DNA from: WLJO01 sp945889085
Lineage (GTDB): Bacteria > Actinomycetota > Acidimicrobiia > Acidimicrobiales > Ilumatobacteraceae
Direction: 5' to 3'
DNA length: 64,000 nucleotides
Assembly (NCBI GenBank): GCA_945889085.1
Contig: CAMDBM010000006.1
Coordinates: 1-64,000 of the forward strand
The notes under the pieces are model-generated. The model did not search any database, was not told the DNA's origin, and saw only the letters and a program-made list of their open reading frames with translations. Position numbers and translations under genes: made by a program. Each line of letters starts with the position of its first letter. The stretch's first letter is position 1. Below are positions 24,937 through 33,504 of this stretch, piece after piece.

Positions 24937-25317
24937 ATGAGCATCCCGGTACCGGTTGAGGGTCTCGCCGAGGCGATGGCCGAACGTCCCTACGCCTATC
25001 TCCTCACGGTGAGCGACGATGGCCGACCGCACGCTGTCGCCGTCACCCCGGTGCTCGTGAATGGCGTGTTGCGCGCAACAGTTGGCCGGCGCACGGTGTC
25101 GAACGCTTCGGCGCGGCCGAACGGCGTGAGCCTCGTGTGGCCCCCCGCCGAGGCGGGCGGGTACAGCCTCATCGCCGACGGGGCCGCAAGCGCGTCCGGC
25201 GAGGTTGTCGAGGTGCGGCCGACAAAGGCGGTGCTGCACCGACCGGCACCCGCCGACGCCGGGTCGCCAGAAGCAGGGTCGTGCGGCTCGGACTGCGTCG
25301 GCGTGAGACTGGACTGA
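24937..25317 (+). CDS. PPOX-class split-barrel FMN/F420-binding protein
   Basis: A 126-residue protein: MSIPVPVEGLAEAMAERPYAYLLTVSDDGRPHAVAVTPVLVNG is typical of the pyridoxamine-5'-phosphate-oxidase-like split barrel. It ends in a short tail with a CGSDC pair of cysteines, unusual for the family. Reaction and substrate are unknown. ATG 24937 follows the Shine-Dalgarno-like CAGGAGC. The nuclease gene starts 14 nt downstream, suggesting co-transcription. Confidence 0.72.
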   Translation: MSIPVPVEGLAEAMAERPYAYLLTVSDDGRPHAVAVTPVLVNGVLRATVGRRTVSNASARPNGVSLVWPPAEAGGYSLIADGAASASGEVVEVRPTKAVLHRPAPADAGSPEAGSCGSDCVGVRLD

Positions 25318-25331
25318 CGGCACCCGACCCG

Positions 25332-26396
25332 ATGTCGATCACGAGGGGCCCGCGCCGCCTGCCCGTGCTGGAGCGCAGACTGACCCGTGCCGCGCTCGCG
25401 CTCGCTTCGGCCCTGCTCGTCTCGTGTTCCGGCGGCAGGGCTGCAACCAGCACAGTCGCAACCAGCACGGTCCCCGTCACCCTTGCGCCGGGTGGGCCCG
25501 ATACGGCCCCCACCACGACCGTGGCGGTGGCTTCCACGCGTGTCGCGCAGTCGTCGTCCACCCGGCCGTCCACAGCACCCTCGCCGACGGGTCAGCAGGC
25601 AACCTCGAGCACCGATGCCCCGGACGGGACGGTGCTGGTGCTCGACCTGCTCGCTGGGGTCGTGGTGGAGAACGAGCAAGGCAGCGGCTACCAGCGGAGC
25701 CTGTTTGCCCATTGGGTGGACCTCGACGGAGACGGCTGTGACACCCGCGCCGAAGTGTTGACACGCGACTCGTCGTCCCTGGTGCAGCGCGACCCGTACC
25801 GCTGTCGGGTGGTGGAGGGGGACTGGTACTCGGTTTACGACGGTTGGGAGGAGACCCTCCCCTCCGAGATCGACATCGATCACGTTGTCGCCCTGAAGGA
25901 GGCGTGGGATTCCGGTGCTTGGGACTGGTCGCCGACCGCCCGGCGCCTGTTCGCGAACGATGTCACCGATTCCCGAACGCTGAGGGCGGTAAGCGACGAC
26001 TCCAACCGCGCCAAGAGCGACAAGGACCCGTCGAACTGGTTACCGATGTCGTCGTTCGTGTGTACCTATCTCGGCGACTGGGTGTCCATCAAGGTTCGCT
26101 GGAACCTCTCGATGGATCAGAGCGAGTTCGGGCGGGTGCGCAACTTGTTGACCTCGGAGTGTCCGGGCCTGCGGGTGCCCGCACCGACTGCGCCGCCGGT
26201 GGACGTGCCCCCGGCGGGTTCGGGCGGTGCCGTCGACAGCGTGCCGTCCAACGATGCCGGGGTGGGTGGTGGCGATGTGTACTTCGCGAACTGTGCTGCC
26301 GCACGGGCCGCGGGTGCCGCGCCGCTGCGCGAGGGAGAACCGGGCTATCGCACGGGCCTTGACCGGGATCGCGATGGGGTGGCCTGCGAGGGCTAG
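25332..26396 (+). CDS. Secreted lipoprotein with HNH (DUF1524) nuclease and Excalibur domains
   Basis: 354 residues. The N-terminus has a signal sequence ending in a lipobox (ALALASALLVSCSGG), so Cys32 or nearby should be lipidated. A Thr/Ser/Pro-rich linker (~residues 35-98) precedes an HNH-like domain with EIDIDHVVALKEAWDSG, then DDSNRAKSDKDPSNWLP, matching the DUF1524/HNH pattern of D-H...N...K-N residues. After a Pro-rich linker, the C-terminus (YFANCAAARAAGAAPLREG...DRDRDGVACE) is an Excalibur calcium-binding motif with paired cysteines. It probably degrades extracellular DNA at the cell surface for nutrition or defence. Confidence 0.85.
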   Translation: MSITRGPRRLPVLERRLTRAALALASALLVSCSGGRAATSTVATSTVPVTLAPGGPDTAPTTTVAVASTRVAQSSSTRPSTAPSPTGQQATSSTDAPDGTVLVLDLLAGVVVENEQGSGYQRSLFAHWVDLDGDGCDTRAEVLTRDSSSLVQRDPYRCRVVEGDWYSVYDGWEETLPSEIDIDHVVALKEAWDSGAWDWSPTARRLFANDVTDSRTLRAVSDDSNRAKSDKDPSNWLPMSSFVCTYLGDWVSIKVRWNLSMDQSEFGRVRNLLTSECPGLRVPAPTAPPVDVPPAGSGGAVDSVPSNDAGVGGGDVYFANCAAARAAGAAPLREGEPGYRTGLDRDRDGVACEG

Positions 26397-26400
26397 CCCA

Positions 26401-27393
26401 TCAGGCGTAGTCGACGGACGCGAAGTCCTTCAGCTTGTCGAGTCGGTGGCGCGACGTGATGAGGCGGACCGTGCCGGACTTCGAGCGCATGACGAGCGAC
26501 TGCGTGGTGGCGATGCGGCCCTCGAAGTGGACGCCCTGGAGCAGTTCGCCGTCGGTGACGCCGGTGGCGGCGAAGAAGCAGTTGTCGCCCTGCACGAGGT
26601 CATCGGTGGTGAGGATGCGGTCGAGGTCGTAACCGGCCTCGATGGCCGCCTGGCGCTCCCTGTCGTTGCGCGGCCAGAGCCGTCCCTGGATCTCGCCGCC
26701 CATGCACTTCAGCGCCGCGGCGGCGGTGACGCCCTCCGGGGTGCCGCCGATGCCGAAGAGCACGTCTGCGCCGGCACGGGGCCAACAGGTGGCGATGGCT
26801 CCGTAGATGTCGCCGTCGGTGATGAGCCGGATGCGGGCGCCGGCCTCGCGGATCTCCTCGATCAGTTCGCTGTGCCGCGGGCGGTCCAGCACGACAGCGG
26901 TGAGGTCCCGAACCTGGGTGCCCTTGGCCTTCGCGATCCAGCGGAGGTTCTGCGTGGGTGACGCGGTGACGTCGATCGCGCCGGCGGCCTCGGGCCCAAC
27001 AGCGATTTTTTCCATGTACACGCACGGGCCGGGATTGAACATCGTGCCGCGATCCGATACGGCGATCACCGCAAGCGCGTTGCCCCGGCCGAGTGAGGTG
27101 AGCGTGGTGCCATCGATCGGGTCCACTGCCACGTCGCACTTGGGTGACGTGCCGTCGCCGACCATCTCGCCGTTGTAGAGCATCGGCGCCTCGTCCTTTT
27201 CGCCCTCACCGATCACCACGATGCCGTCCATGGCGACGGTGGACAGCACAGTGCGCATCGCCTCGACGGCAGCACCGTCCGCGCCGTTCTTGTCACCGCG
27301 GCCCATCCAGCGTGACGCTGCGAGGGCCGCCGACTCGGTAACACGGACAAGTTCGAGGGCGAGGTTCCGGCTGGGGGATTCACGTTCGGGCAC
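26401..27393 (-). CDS. glpX: Fructose-1,6-bisphosphatase class II
   Basis: 330 residues, the normal GlpX length. Metal- and substrate-binding motifs are visible: VIGEGEKDEAPMLYNGE, CDVAVDPIDGTTLTSLGRGNA (the DPxDGTT signature), DGDIYGAIATC and FGIGGTPEGVTAAAALKCMGGE. It hydrolyses fructose-1,6-bisphosphate to fructose-6-phosphate in gluconeogenesis and is usually the sole FBPase in Actinobacteria. ATG 27393. It is convergent with the nuclease gene (4 nt apart) and divergent from the S9 peptidase gene. Confidence 0.96.
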   Translation of the reverse strand: MPERESPSRNLALELVRVTESAALAASRWMGRGDKNGADGAAVEAMRTVLSTVAMDGIVVIGEGEKDEAPMLYNGEMVGDGTSPKCDVAVDPIDGTTLTSLGRGNALAVIAVSDRGTMFNPGPCVYMEKIAVGPEAAGAIDVTASPTQNLRWIAKAKGTQVRDLTAVVLDRPRHSELIEEIREAGARIRLITDGDIYGAIATCWPRAGADVLFGIGGTPEGVTAAAALKCMGGEIQGRLWPRNDRERQAAIEAGYDLDRILTTDDLVQGDNCFFAATGVTDGELLQGVHFEGRIATTQSLVMRSKSGTVRLITSRHRLDKLKDFASVDYA

Positions 27394-27434
27394 GACAAGA
27401 ACGTAACACCGCGCGCTCGCTACGGTGCCCTTCG

Positions 27435-29201
27435 ATGATCAACGTGAATCTGTGCCTCTCCGGCAGGGAGCTTTCCGGGCCGTGTCCGTCCCCAAACGGC
27501 CAGTCGGTTCTCGTCGGTGTGCGCACTGCCGGCCGGAGCGCGATGCTGCTGGTTCCGTCGCACGGGGGCCCGGAGCGGGTGCTCTCGGTCAATCCCGGGC
27601 CCGTGCTTGCGCGGGGCCTCAGTGGCGGGTGCGCCGACTGGCTGCCCGACGCGTCGGGATTCGTGTACGCAGCCGTCGACGGCCAGGTCTGGCTGCACCT
27701 ACTCACCGGTGAGCGTCGTGCCCTCTCTGCGCTTGATCCCGGGCACGAGGTCACCTCACCGGCAGTCTCGCCGGACGGCTGCAGTGTTGCGTTCGTTGTC
27801 GACCTCGCGACGGTCCACATCGTTCGTGTCGACGGCGCTGATGCGGGCCTGTTGGTCGCAGCCGGATCCGATTTCGTCACCGACCCCGCGTGGTCCCCGG
27901 ACGGCCGTGAACTGGTGTGGCAGGCGTGGGATGTCCCGAACATGTCGTGGGACGAGTCGTTCACCGTTCGCTGGTCGCCAGTGCCTGGCGCCCTCCCCGA
28001 ACGGACCGGCCCGACAGCGGTGCAGCAGGTGCAGCAGCCCCGCTTCTCGACCGACGGTTCGCTGTGGGACGTTTGCGACTCGACCGGATGGCTCAACATC
28101 CGTCGCGATGGCATCAGTGTGCTCGACGAGCGCCACGAGCATGCCGGACCCGGTTGGGGCCCGGGCCAGCGCTCGTTCGCGGTGTCTCCCGACGGTGCGC
28201 GCGTGGTGCTCAACCGCAACGAGTCCGGGTTCGGCCGCCTCGTAGTGGTGGACGTGTCGACCGGTGCGGTGACGGAGGTGGCCAAGGGCGTTCACGGCCA
28301 GTTGCGCTGGGTCGGTGACCGCGTGACGGCACTGCGCACGGGCGGGCGCACACCGACGCAGGCTGTTGCGTACGACACGAACGCGGACGGGACCGCGTGG
28401 TCGCGCACCACACTTGCCGTCGGCCCTGTCGCCGAGTGGTCGCAGGTGGAGGAGCACCTCGTCGAGCCCGAACTCATCGAGGTGAGCACCTACCAGGGGG
28501 CACGCGTGCCCGCACGTGCTTATCGACCCGCAGACCCGGCGGCCCGCGCCGAGGGTCGCCTCATTTGCTGGGTGCACGGCGGCCCGACCGACCAGTGGCA
28601 GGTGACGTTCATGCCACGCGTGACGTTCTGGGTGTCACGCGGGTGGACAGTGCTCGTGCCCGATCACCGCGGTTCCACCGGGCACGGTCGCGCGTTCCAG
28701 CAGGCGATGCGGGGCCGCTGGGGGAGCGCTGACGCGGCCGACGTGGCGGCCACCATTGCGTACGCACAGGCACTCGGGTGGGGGACGAGGGAGCGAACCG
28801 TGCTCATGGGCGGTTCGGCCGGCGGTTACACGGCACTCAACGTGCTGATGTCGAACCCCGAGCTCGCTGTGGGCGCAGCTGTTGTGTACCCGGTCACCGA
28901 CCCGCGCGTGCTGGCCGGGGCGACACACCGCTTCGAGGCGCACTACAACGACACACTCATCGGTGACGACCTCGTGGTCATCGATCCAGTGCGCCTCGCC
29001 CGGCCGGTGCTCATCCTGCACGGCGACAGCGATCCGGTAGTGCCGGTTGCGAACAGCATCGAGTTCGCGCGGCGGGCAGCGGAACTGCACCGCGATGTGG
29101 AGCTTCACGTTTTCGAGGGCGAGGGGCACGGGTTCCGTCAGCCGGTGAATCAGGCGGCCGAGTACGCGCTCACCGAGCAGTTCGTCGCACGCATCGTGTG
29201 A
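27435..29201 (+). CDS. S9-family prolyl oligopeptidase / acylaminoacyl-peptidase
   Basis: 588 residues: an N-terminal seven-bladed propeller (repeated SPDG segments such as PAVSPDGCSVAF, PAWSPDGRELVW and AVSPDGARVVLN) and a C-terminal alpha/beta hydrolase. The catalytic triad is Ser near 461 in GGSAGGYTALN, Asp in LHGDSDPVVP and His in EGEGHGFRQP; the oxyanion/HGGP motif is WVHGGPTDQW. It is a cytoplasmic serine peptidase cleaving short or N-acylated peptides, as no signal peptide is present. It starts 41 bp from the divergent glpX. Confidence 0.93.
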   Translation: MINVNLCLSGRELSGPCPSPNGQSVLVGVRTAGRSAMLLVPSHGGPERVLSVNPGPVLARGLSGGCADWLPDASGFVYAAVDGQVWLHLLTGERRALSALDPGHEVTSPAVSPDGCSVAFVVDLATVHIVRVDGADAGLLVAAGSDFVTDPAWSPDGRELVWQAWDVPNMSWDESFTVRWSPVPGALPERTGPTAVQQVQQPRFSTDGSLWDVCDSTGWLNIRRDGISVLDERHEHAGPGWGPGQRSFAVSPDGARVVLNRNESGFGRLVVVDVSTGAVTEVAKGVHGQLRWVGDRVTALRTGGRTPTQAVAYDTNADGTAWSRTTLAVGPVAEWSQVEEHLVEPELIEVSTYQGARVPARAYRPADPAARAEGRLICWVHGGPTDQWQVTFMPRVTFWVSRGWTVLVPDHRGSTGHGRAFQQAMRGRWGSADAADVAATIAYAQALGWGTRERTVLMGGSAGGYTALNVLMSNPELAVGAAVVYPVTDPRVLAGATHRFEAHYNDTLIGDDLVVIDPVRLARPVLILHGDSDPVVPVANSIEFARRAAELHRDVELHVFEGEGHGFRQPVNQAAEYALTEQFVARIV

Positions 29202-29250
29202 TTGCCACTGCAGCGGTGACCCGATTGACGCGAGGAGTAGCCTCGATCTC

Positions 29251-30093
29251 ATGTCCACCCGCGTGTGTCCGCTGTGTAGTGCGGAGTATCTCGACTTCAA
29301 GGAGTCCTGCAACCACTGCGGTGTTGCACTCGTGGAACCCGGTGAGGACATCGACATTCGGCTCCTTGACGAGGATGAGCAGGTCGTGTACGACCTGTCG
29401 GCGTGGCCGATCGACGCCCAGACCGAGACCGCAATCGCGTTCGCCGAGTCCGGTCTGCCCCACCTGTGGGACGGCACTGACTTGATCATCCCCGAGGTCC
29501 ACGAGGAATCGGCGGACCGCATGCTCGAGCGAATCGAGGACCAGTTCGATCTGGTGGAGGAAGAGGAGCGCGAGATGCTCGCCGAGGAGGACGCCGAGTC
29601 CGCGGGCCCCGGGTCGGTTGGCGAAACCTCCGGCGGCGACACCGAGTTCCCGCTCGATGGATGGGACTCTTCGCGGCGTATGGAACTCGTCGAACGGCTC
29701 GTGGAGCTCAGTGTCCCGCACCACTGGGAGGGTGAGTTGCTCGTGGTGCCGACCGACCGTGACGAGGACGTAGAAGCCATCCTGGACGAGATGGACGGCA
29801 TCGAGCCACGTTCGGAGCCGTCCAGCCACATCGATCCGGCCGAGATCGCCTCGGTGCTCTTCCTCACGGCAGAACGCATGCGCAAGGGCAAGGTGGATGC
29901 CACGAAGTACGCCGAGCTGCTCGAGGCCCTCGATGCCGCAGAGCCTGCGCAACCGCCGTTCGGAGTGGACCCGAACCTGTGGATGCAGATGCTCGAACTG
30001 GGCGAAGACCTCGCGGATGCCGTTGCGGACGACACCGACGCTGTTGAGGAGATTGCCGCGAACCTCTACGCACTCCTGCGCCCGCTGATCTGA
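29251..30093 (+). CDS. Zinc-ribbon acidic protein of unknown function
   Basis: 280 residues, very acidic. A four-cysteine zinc ribbon at the N-terminus (VCPLCSAEYLDFKESCNHCG) is followed by two related segments that resemble DUF2007-like signal-transducing units: YDLSAWPIDAQTETAIAFAESGLPHLWDG and LDGWDSSRRMELVERLVELSVPHHWEG. An acidic helical linker separates them and a helical C-terminal part (AERMRKGKVDATKYAELLEALD) follows. The internal duplication is clear from the repeated ...W..GxxLxVP pattern. No enzyme motif is seen. It lies between the S9 peptidase and an F420-type oxidoreductase, all in the same direction. Confidence 0.7.
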   Translation: MSTRVCPLCSAEYLDFKESCNHCGVALVEPGEDIDIRLLDEDEQVVYDLSAWPIDAQTETAIAFAESGLPHLWDGTDLIIPEVHEESADRMLERIEDQFDLVEEEEREMLAEEDAESAGPGSVGETSGGDTEFPLDGWDSSRRMELVERLVELSVPHHWEGELLVVPTDRDEDVEAILDEMDGIEPRSEPSSHIDPAEIASVLFLTAERMRKGKVDATKYAELLEALDAAEPAQPPFGVDPNLWMQMLELGEDLADAVADDTDAVEEIAANLYALLRPLI

Positions 30094-30142
30094 ACCCCAC
30101 CTGCCGGCATCTGGCAGGCTGAGGGCGGACCAAGGAGGGAAC

Positions 30143-31171
30143 ATGCAGGTCGATGTGATGACCGGGGGCAGGTCACTGCGCTCGATGCAGGAGTTCGCAA
30201 GGGCAACCAAGGCGGCCGGTTTTTCCGGACTCGTGCTCACCGAGACCGGCCGGACGGCATACCTTGCGTGCGCCGCGTCGGCCCTCGCCGAGCCGGAACT
30301 GGATCTCGCCACCGGTGTCGCAGTGGCGTTCCCGCGCAGTCCGATGATCACGGCGTCTACGGCGTGGGAGCTCGCGGAGGCCTGTGGCGGGCGCTTCCGC
30401 CTCGGGCTCGGTACGCAGGTACGAGCACACGTGGAACGTCGCTTCGGCGTTCCGTTCGATCCGCCCGGTCCGCGTCTCGAGGACTACGTGCAGGCCGTGC
30501 GGGCCTGCTTCGCGGGATTCCGTGGCGAGCCGTTCAACTTCGAGGGTCGCTTCACGAAAATGTCGCTGCTGCCCAAGGCATGGTCACCCGGCCCAATCGG
30601 CCTGCCCGACCCCGCGATCGACGTTGCGGCCGTTGGCCCGTGGATGCTGCGCATGGCGGGCCGGGTCGCCGACGGCGTTCACGTACACCCGATGAACACG
30701 GACGCGTACTTGCGTGAGACGGTGGTCGACACTGTTGCCGCCGGGCTTGCCGAGGCGGGCCGCGCACCGGGCTCGGTGCAGTTGATCGTGCCGACGTTCA
30801 CGGTGGTGGGCGACTCGCGCGAGGAACAGCAGCGCTGGCGGGAGATGGCCCGCCAGCAGGTGTCGTTCTATGGCTCGACGCCGAACTATGCGTTCATCTT
30901 CGAGCAGATCGGTCACCCGGACACCACGGCGAGGATCCGCGAGCGCCAGAAGGCCGGCGACGTGCAGGGCATGGCCGACGTGGTGACCGATGACATCCTC
31001 GATCACTTCATCGTCACCGCCACGTGGGAAGATCTGGCAGACGCCCTCGTCACCCGGTATGCAGGCGTTGCGTCCCGTGTGGTCCTCTACTACGGGGCGG
31101 CGATGTTCGACCGCAACCCCCGGGACTACGAGCGTCTCGGCGAGGTGGCCCGGGACATCGTGCGCCGCTGA
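30143..31171 (+). CDS. F420-dependent oxidoreductase of the luciferase-like superfamily (TIGR03617-like)
   Basis: 342 residues: MQVDVMTGGRSLRSMQEFA, VLTETGRTAYLACAASALA, GVAVAFPRSPMITASTAWELAEACGGRF and RLGLGTQVRAHVERRFGVPF, the pattern of the F420-dependent TIGR03617 subfamily of actinobacteria. TIM-barrel enzyme, cytoplasmic, reducing or oxidising an unknown substrate with F420. ATG 30143 is preceded by AGGAGG-like sequence (CAAGGAGGGAAC). Confidence 0.85.
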   Translation: MQVDVMTGGRSLRSMQEFARATKAAGFSGLVLTETGRTAYLACAASALAEPELDLATGVAVAFPRSPMITASTAWELAEACGGRFRLGLGTQVRAHVERRFGVPFDPPGPRLEDYVQAVRACFAGFRGEPFNFEGRFTKMSLLPKAWSPGPIGLPDPAIDVAAVGPWMLRMAGRVADGVHVHPMNTDAYLRETVVDTVAAGLAEAGRAPGSVQLIVPTFTVVGDSREEQQRWREMARQQVSFYGSTPNYAFIFEQIGHPDTTARIRERQKAGDVQGMADVVTDDILDHFIVTATWEDLADALVTRYAGVASRVVLYYGAAMFDRNPRDYERLGEVARDIVRR

Positions 31172-31228
31172 CCGACCCGCCGAACCAACGGAGCGGTCAC
31201 CCGAAACGGACCGATAGCGTTTGGCGCC

Positions 31229-31921
31229 GTGCTGCTGGCCGAGTTCGAAGTGTGGCACTCCCGACCGATTGCGCCGACACGTCGTGTCTCCCTCGGTCAT
31301 CTCGTCCTTCCGGCCGACCCGGCGCCGGGTGTAGGCGGTCTGCTGCTCGGAGCCGTGGTTGCGGCCCACGCGCCGGGTATCGACGACGACCTGGCGCCCG
31401 ACGTGCACCGACTGCTCGCCGAGGTGGAGCGGGGAGACCACGTCGCCCAGCCACGCCTCCGCCACCGGTATCAGGCAGACCGTCACGGCTTGGCCCGCTC
31501 GGTGCACTCGCTGATCAGTGACGGCGATCAACTGAGTTTCGAGTTCCGCGGGCAGGGTTCCCCCCTGCAGCAGGTTCTCGGGGCGATCTATGCGCTCGAG
31601 CGACTCGATGCCACCGCACGTCGCGTCGTTGCGCCGTCGCTGCGTCGCGCGTACCGGTGGAGGGGCCCGCTCGGCGAGGCATTCATCTCGTCGTTTCTCG
31701 GTGGCGTATCCGGTTCGTTCACGGCTGTCACCAATCCCACTGCGTGGGCACTGGACCTGCTCGGGTTCCCGCCCGGGACCGTGAAGCCGCCGAAGAAGGA
31801 AGTGACGTCACGTTTCCGGCTGCGAGTGCGGGACGCGCACCCCGATGCCGGCGGCGACTCGACGGTTGCGGCGAAGCTGATCTCGGACCTCGGCGAGGCG
31901 CGAAGGATCCTCAGCCCGTAA
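31229..31921 (+). CDS. Uncharacterised protein with J-domain-like C-terminus
   Basis: 230 residues. The N-terminal part (LLAEFEVWHSRPIAPTRRVSLG) and the middle (QQVLGAIYALERLDATARRVV, RRAYRWRGPLGEAFI) are conserved-looking but unrecognised. The C-terminus RVRDAHPDAGGDSTVAAKLI...LGEARRIL matches the end of a DnaJ domain: the HPD tripeptide followed by G, a helix and the typical xxAYxxL-like last turn. A full J-domain would need helix II before HPD; here SRFRLRVRD takes this place. It could be a degenerate co-chaperone. GTG 31229 start. It overlaps the convergent MFS gene by 11 nt. Confidence 0.65.
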   Translation: MLLAEFEVWHSRPIAPTRRVSLGHLVLPADPAPGVGGLLLGAVVAAHAPGIDDDLAPDVHRLLAEVERGDHVAQPRLRHRYQADRHGLARSVHSLISDGDQLSFEFRGQGSPLQQVLGAIYALERLDATARRVVAPSLRRAYRWRGPLGEAFISSFLGGVSGSFTAVTNPTAWALDLLGFPPGTVKPPKKEVTSRFRLRVRDAHPDAGGDSTVAAKLISDLGEARRILSP

Positions 31922-33461
31922 CGGGCCCGGCTGCGCCACCCGGCGCGAGTCGAATTGGGTTGAGGTCCTCGGGGTTGAGGTCCTCGAGCTCGCGGTGTGC
32001 GGATTCCGGCAGCCGTCGGATGATGAGCAGGGCCACGATGATCTGGGTGAGCGACAGCACACCGAGCACAGAGCCGTACGAGTGCCCGCGGTCGAGGAAC
32101 TGGCCGGTAACGACGAGCCCGATGCTCCCGCCGAGCAGGCTGGATGTCGTGACGATCCCACCGGCCCGTCCCCGGTTCCCCGTGGGGAACAGCTCGGTCC
32201 GGTACACCATAAGTGCGGGCACCGCGATCCCGAGACAGATACCGCCGAGGATCGCCGTGCCCCACATTGGTGCGCCCGCGATCATGAACGAGGACTGGAT
32301 CAGCAGCGACCCGACCAGGATGCCGGCCGCGCCGATCCCGCGCCGGCCGTGCCGGTCCGCGAGCGCACCGCCGATGAGGAGACCGATGCCCGACGGCATC
32401 GCCGTGAACACCGTGAAGAGCGTGACACCGAGATTGGAATAGCCACGTGCCTGCTCGAGGAATCGGTTCTGGAAGAACGACGCCGGTGCGAGGAAGAGGT
32501 TGGTGAGGAACGCGATGAGCGAGATGGTGCTGAGGCGCGGTGTGCGAAGTCTTGGTGCCTCGGCATGCACGGCGACGAAACGAACCGTCTCGGGCAGGTG
32601 CCTGCGTATCGAGACCGCTACAGCGAGCCAGATGAGCGTTGCCGCAAAGGGGACGCGCCAGCCCCACGTGCCAAGCCCCGCGAGCGGGAGCATCCAGACG
32701 CATAACCCGGCACCGATACCCCCCGCCATCGCGATCACGCTCACCACGTAGGCCCGGCTGTTCCTCGGCACCTCTTCGGCGGCCACGACCGCGATGAGCA
32801 GGTCGAGGGCGAGCCCGAGCGGACGACCGATCGTTTGGGTGACGACGAGAATCGGGAAGTTTGGCGCGAGCGCGCCGAGCGAGCAGACAACGGGCGCAGC
32901 AACGACGAGCCAACGCATCACGCGGCGTCGACCGATGTGGTCTGCCCGGAACGCGAACGGGAGCACGATCACCACGCCGGCCCGGACGATTGCGCCGGCC
33001 ACGCCCTGTCCCGTGCTCCCGACCCCGAACGCGTCGGTGGCCTTGTGGGCGAACTGGGTGAAAATGGTGTTGGTGAACGTGCTGCACATCGACGCCGCGG
33101 CAAGCAGGCCGAGTACGAGCACCTGACGCTGGTCGAGTCGGTCCCCCGGGGCCCACCACGGCTGGAGCCCGGCGGGCCGGTCGGCGGTCGGCCGGTGCTT
33201 CAGGGCACGACGCACGAGCGGCCCGTACAGCCAGCCGAACCAGGGCAGGCGAAGCCGATACTGGATGACCTGTGTGGCGCCTTCGCCGCCGAGGGTGACA
33301 GTGCGCTGGTAGTGGACAAACGGGCCGTGGGTCTGCACGAACACCCCGCGCTCGGTCTCACGCTCGAGAAGCAGGTCGTCCCGAGGTTGAAGGGCCTGTT
33401 CGAGGCCCGTGGAACCCGGGCTCAGGTGCTGAACGAGGGGGCGTCCAGCACGTGACCGCAC
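31911..33461 (-). CDS. MFS transporter
   Basis: About 516 residues with 12 hydrophobic helices and the MFS loop motif in FRADHIGRRRVMRW and ALADRHGRRGIGAAG (two GxxxDRxGRR-like copies), which indicates a sugar/metabolite:proton symporter or drug efflux type. A cytoplasmic N-terminal extension of ~120 residues (GRPLVQHLSPGS...LRLPWFGWLYGPLV) precedes the first helix, which is unusual. Substrate unknown. The GTG start at 33461 is my choice; more distal starts run antisense through murA. It is divergent from murA with only about 43 bp between. The C-terminus carries the tandem EDLNPEDLNP. Confidence 0.8.
   Translation of the reverse strand: MRSRAGRPLVQHLSPGSTGLEQALQPRDDLLLERETERGVFVQTHGPFVHYQRTVTLGGEGATQVIQYRLRLPWFGWLYGPLVRRALKHRPTADRPAGLQPWWAPGDRLDQRQVLVLGLLAAASMCSTFTNTIFTQFAHKATDAFGVGSTGQGVAGAIVRAGVVIVLPFAFRADHIGRRRVMRWLVVAAPVVCSLGALAPNFPILVVTQTIGRPLGLALDLLIAVVAAEEVPRNSRAYVVSVIAMAGGIGAGLCVWMLPLAGLGTWGWRVPFAATLIWLAVAVSIRRHLPETVRFVAVHAEAPRLRTPRLSTISLIAFLTNLFLAPASFFQNRFLEQARGYSNLGVTLFTVFTAMPSGIGLLIGGALADRHGRRGIGAAGILVGSLLIQSSFMIAGAPMWGTAILGGICLGIAVPALMVYRTELFPTGNRGRAGGIVTTSSLLGGSIGLVVTGQFLDRGHSYGSVLGVLSLTQIIVALLIIRRLPESAHRELEDLNPEDLNPIRLAPGGAAGPVTG
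31957..31986. repeat. 15-bp tandem duplication inside the MFS gene
   Basis: GGGTTGAGGTCCTCG occurs twice head to tail (31957-31971 and 31972-31986). On the minus strand it encodes the C-terminal EDLNPEDLNP of the transporter. It is in frame, so it adds five residues without damage; probably a recent slippage event. Confidence 0.9.
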
Positions 33462-33504
33462 GGGTAGAGCATACTCTGGGCCAGTGGTAACCGATTCGTC
33501 ACAT

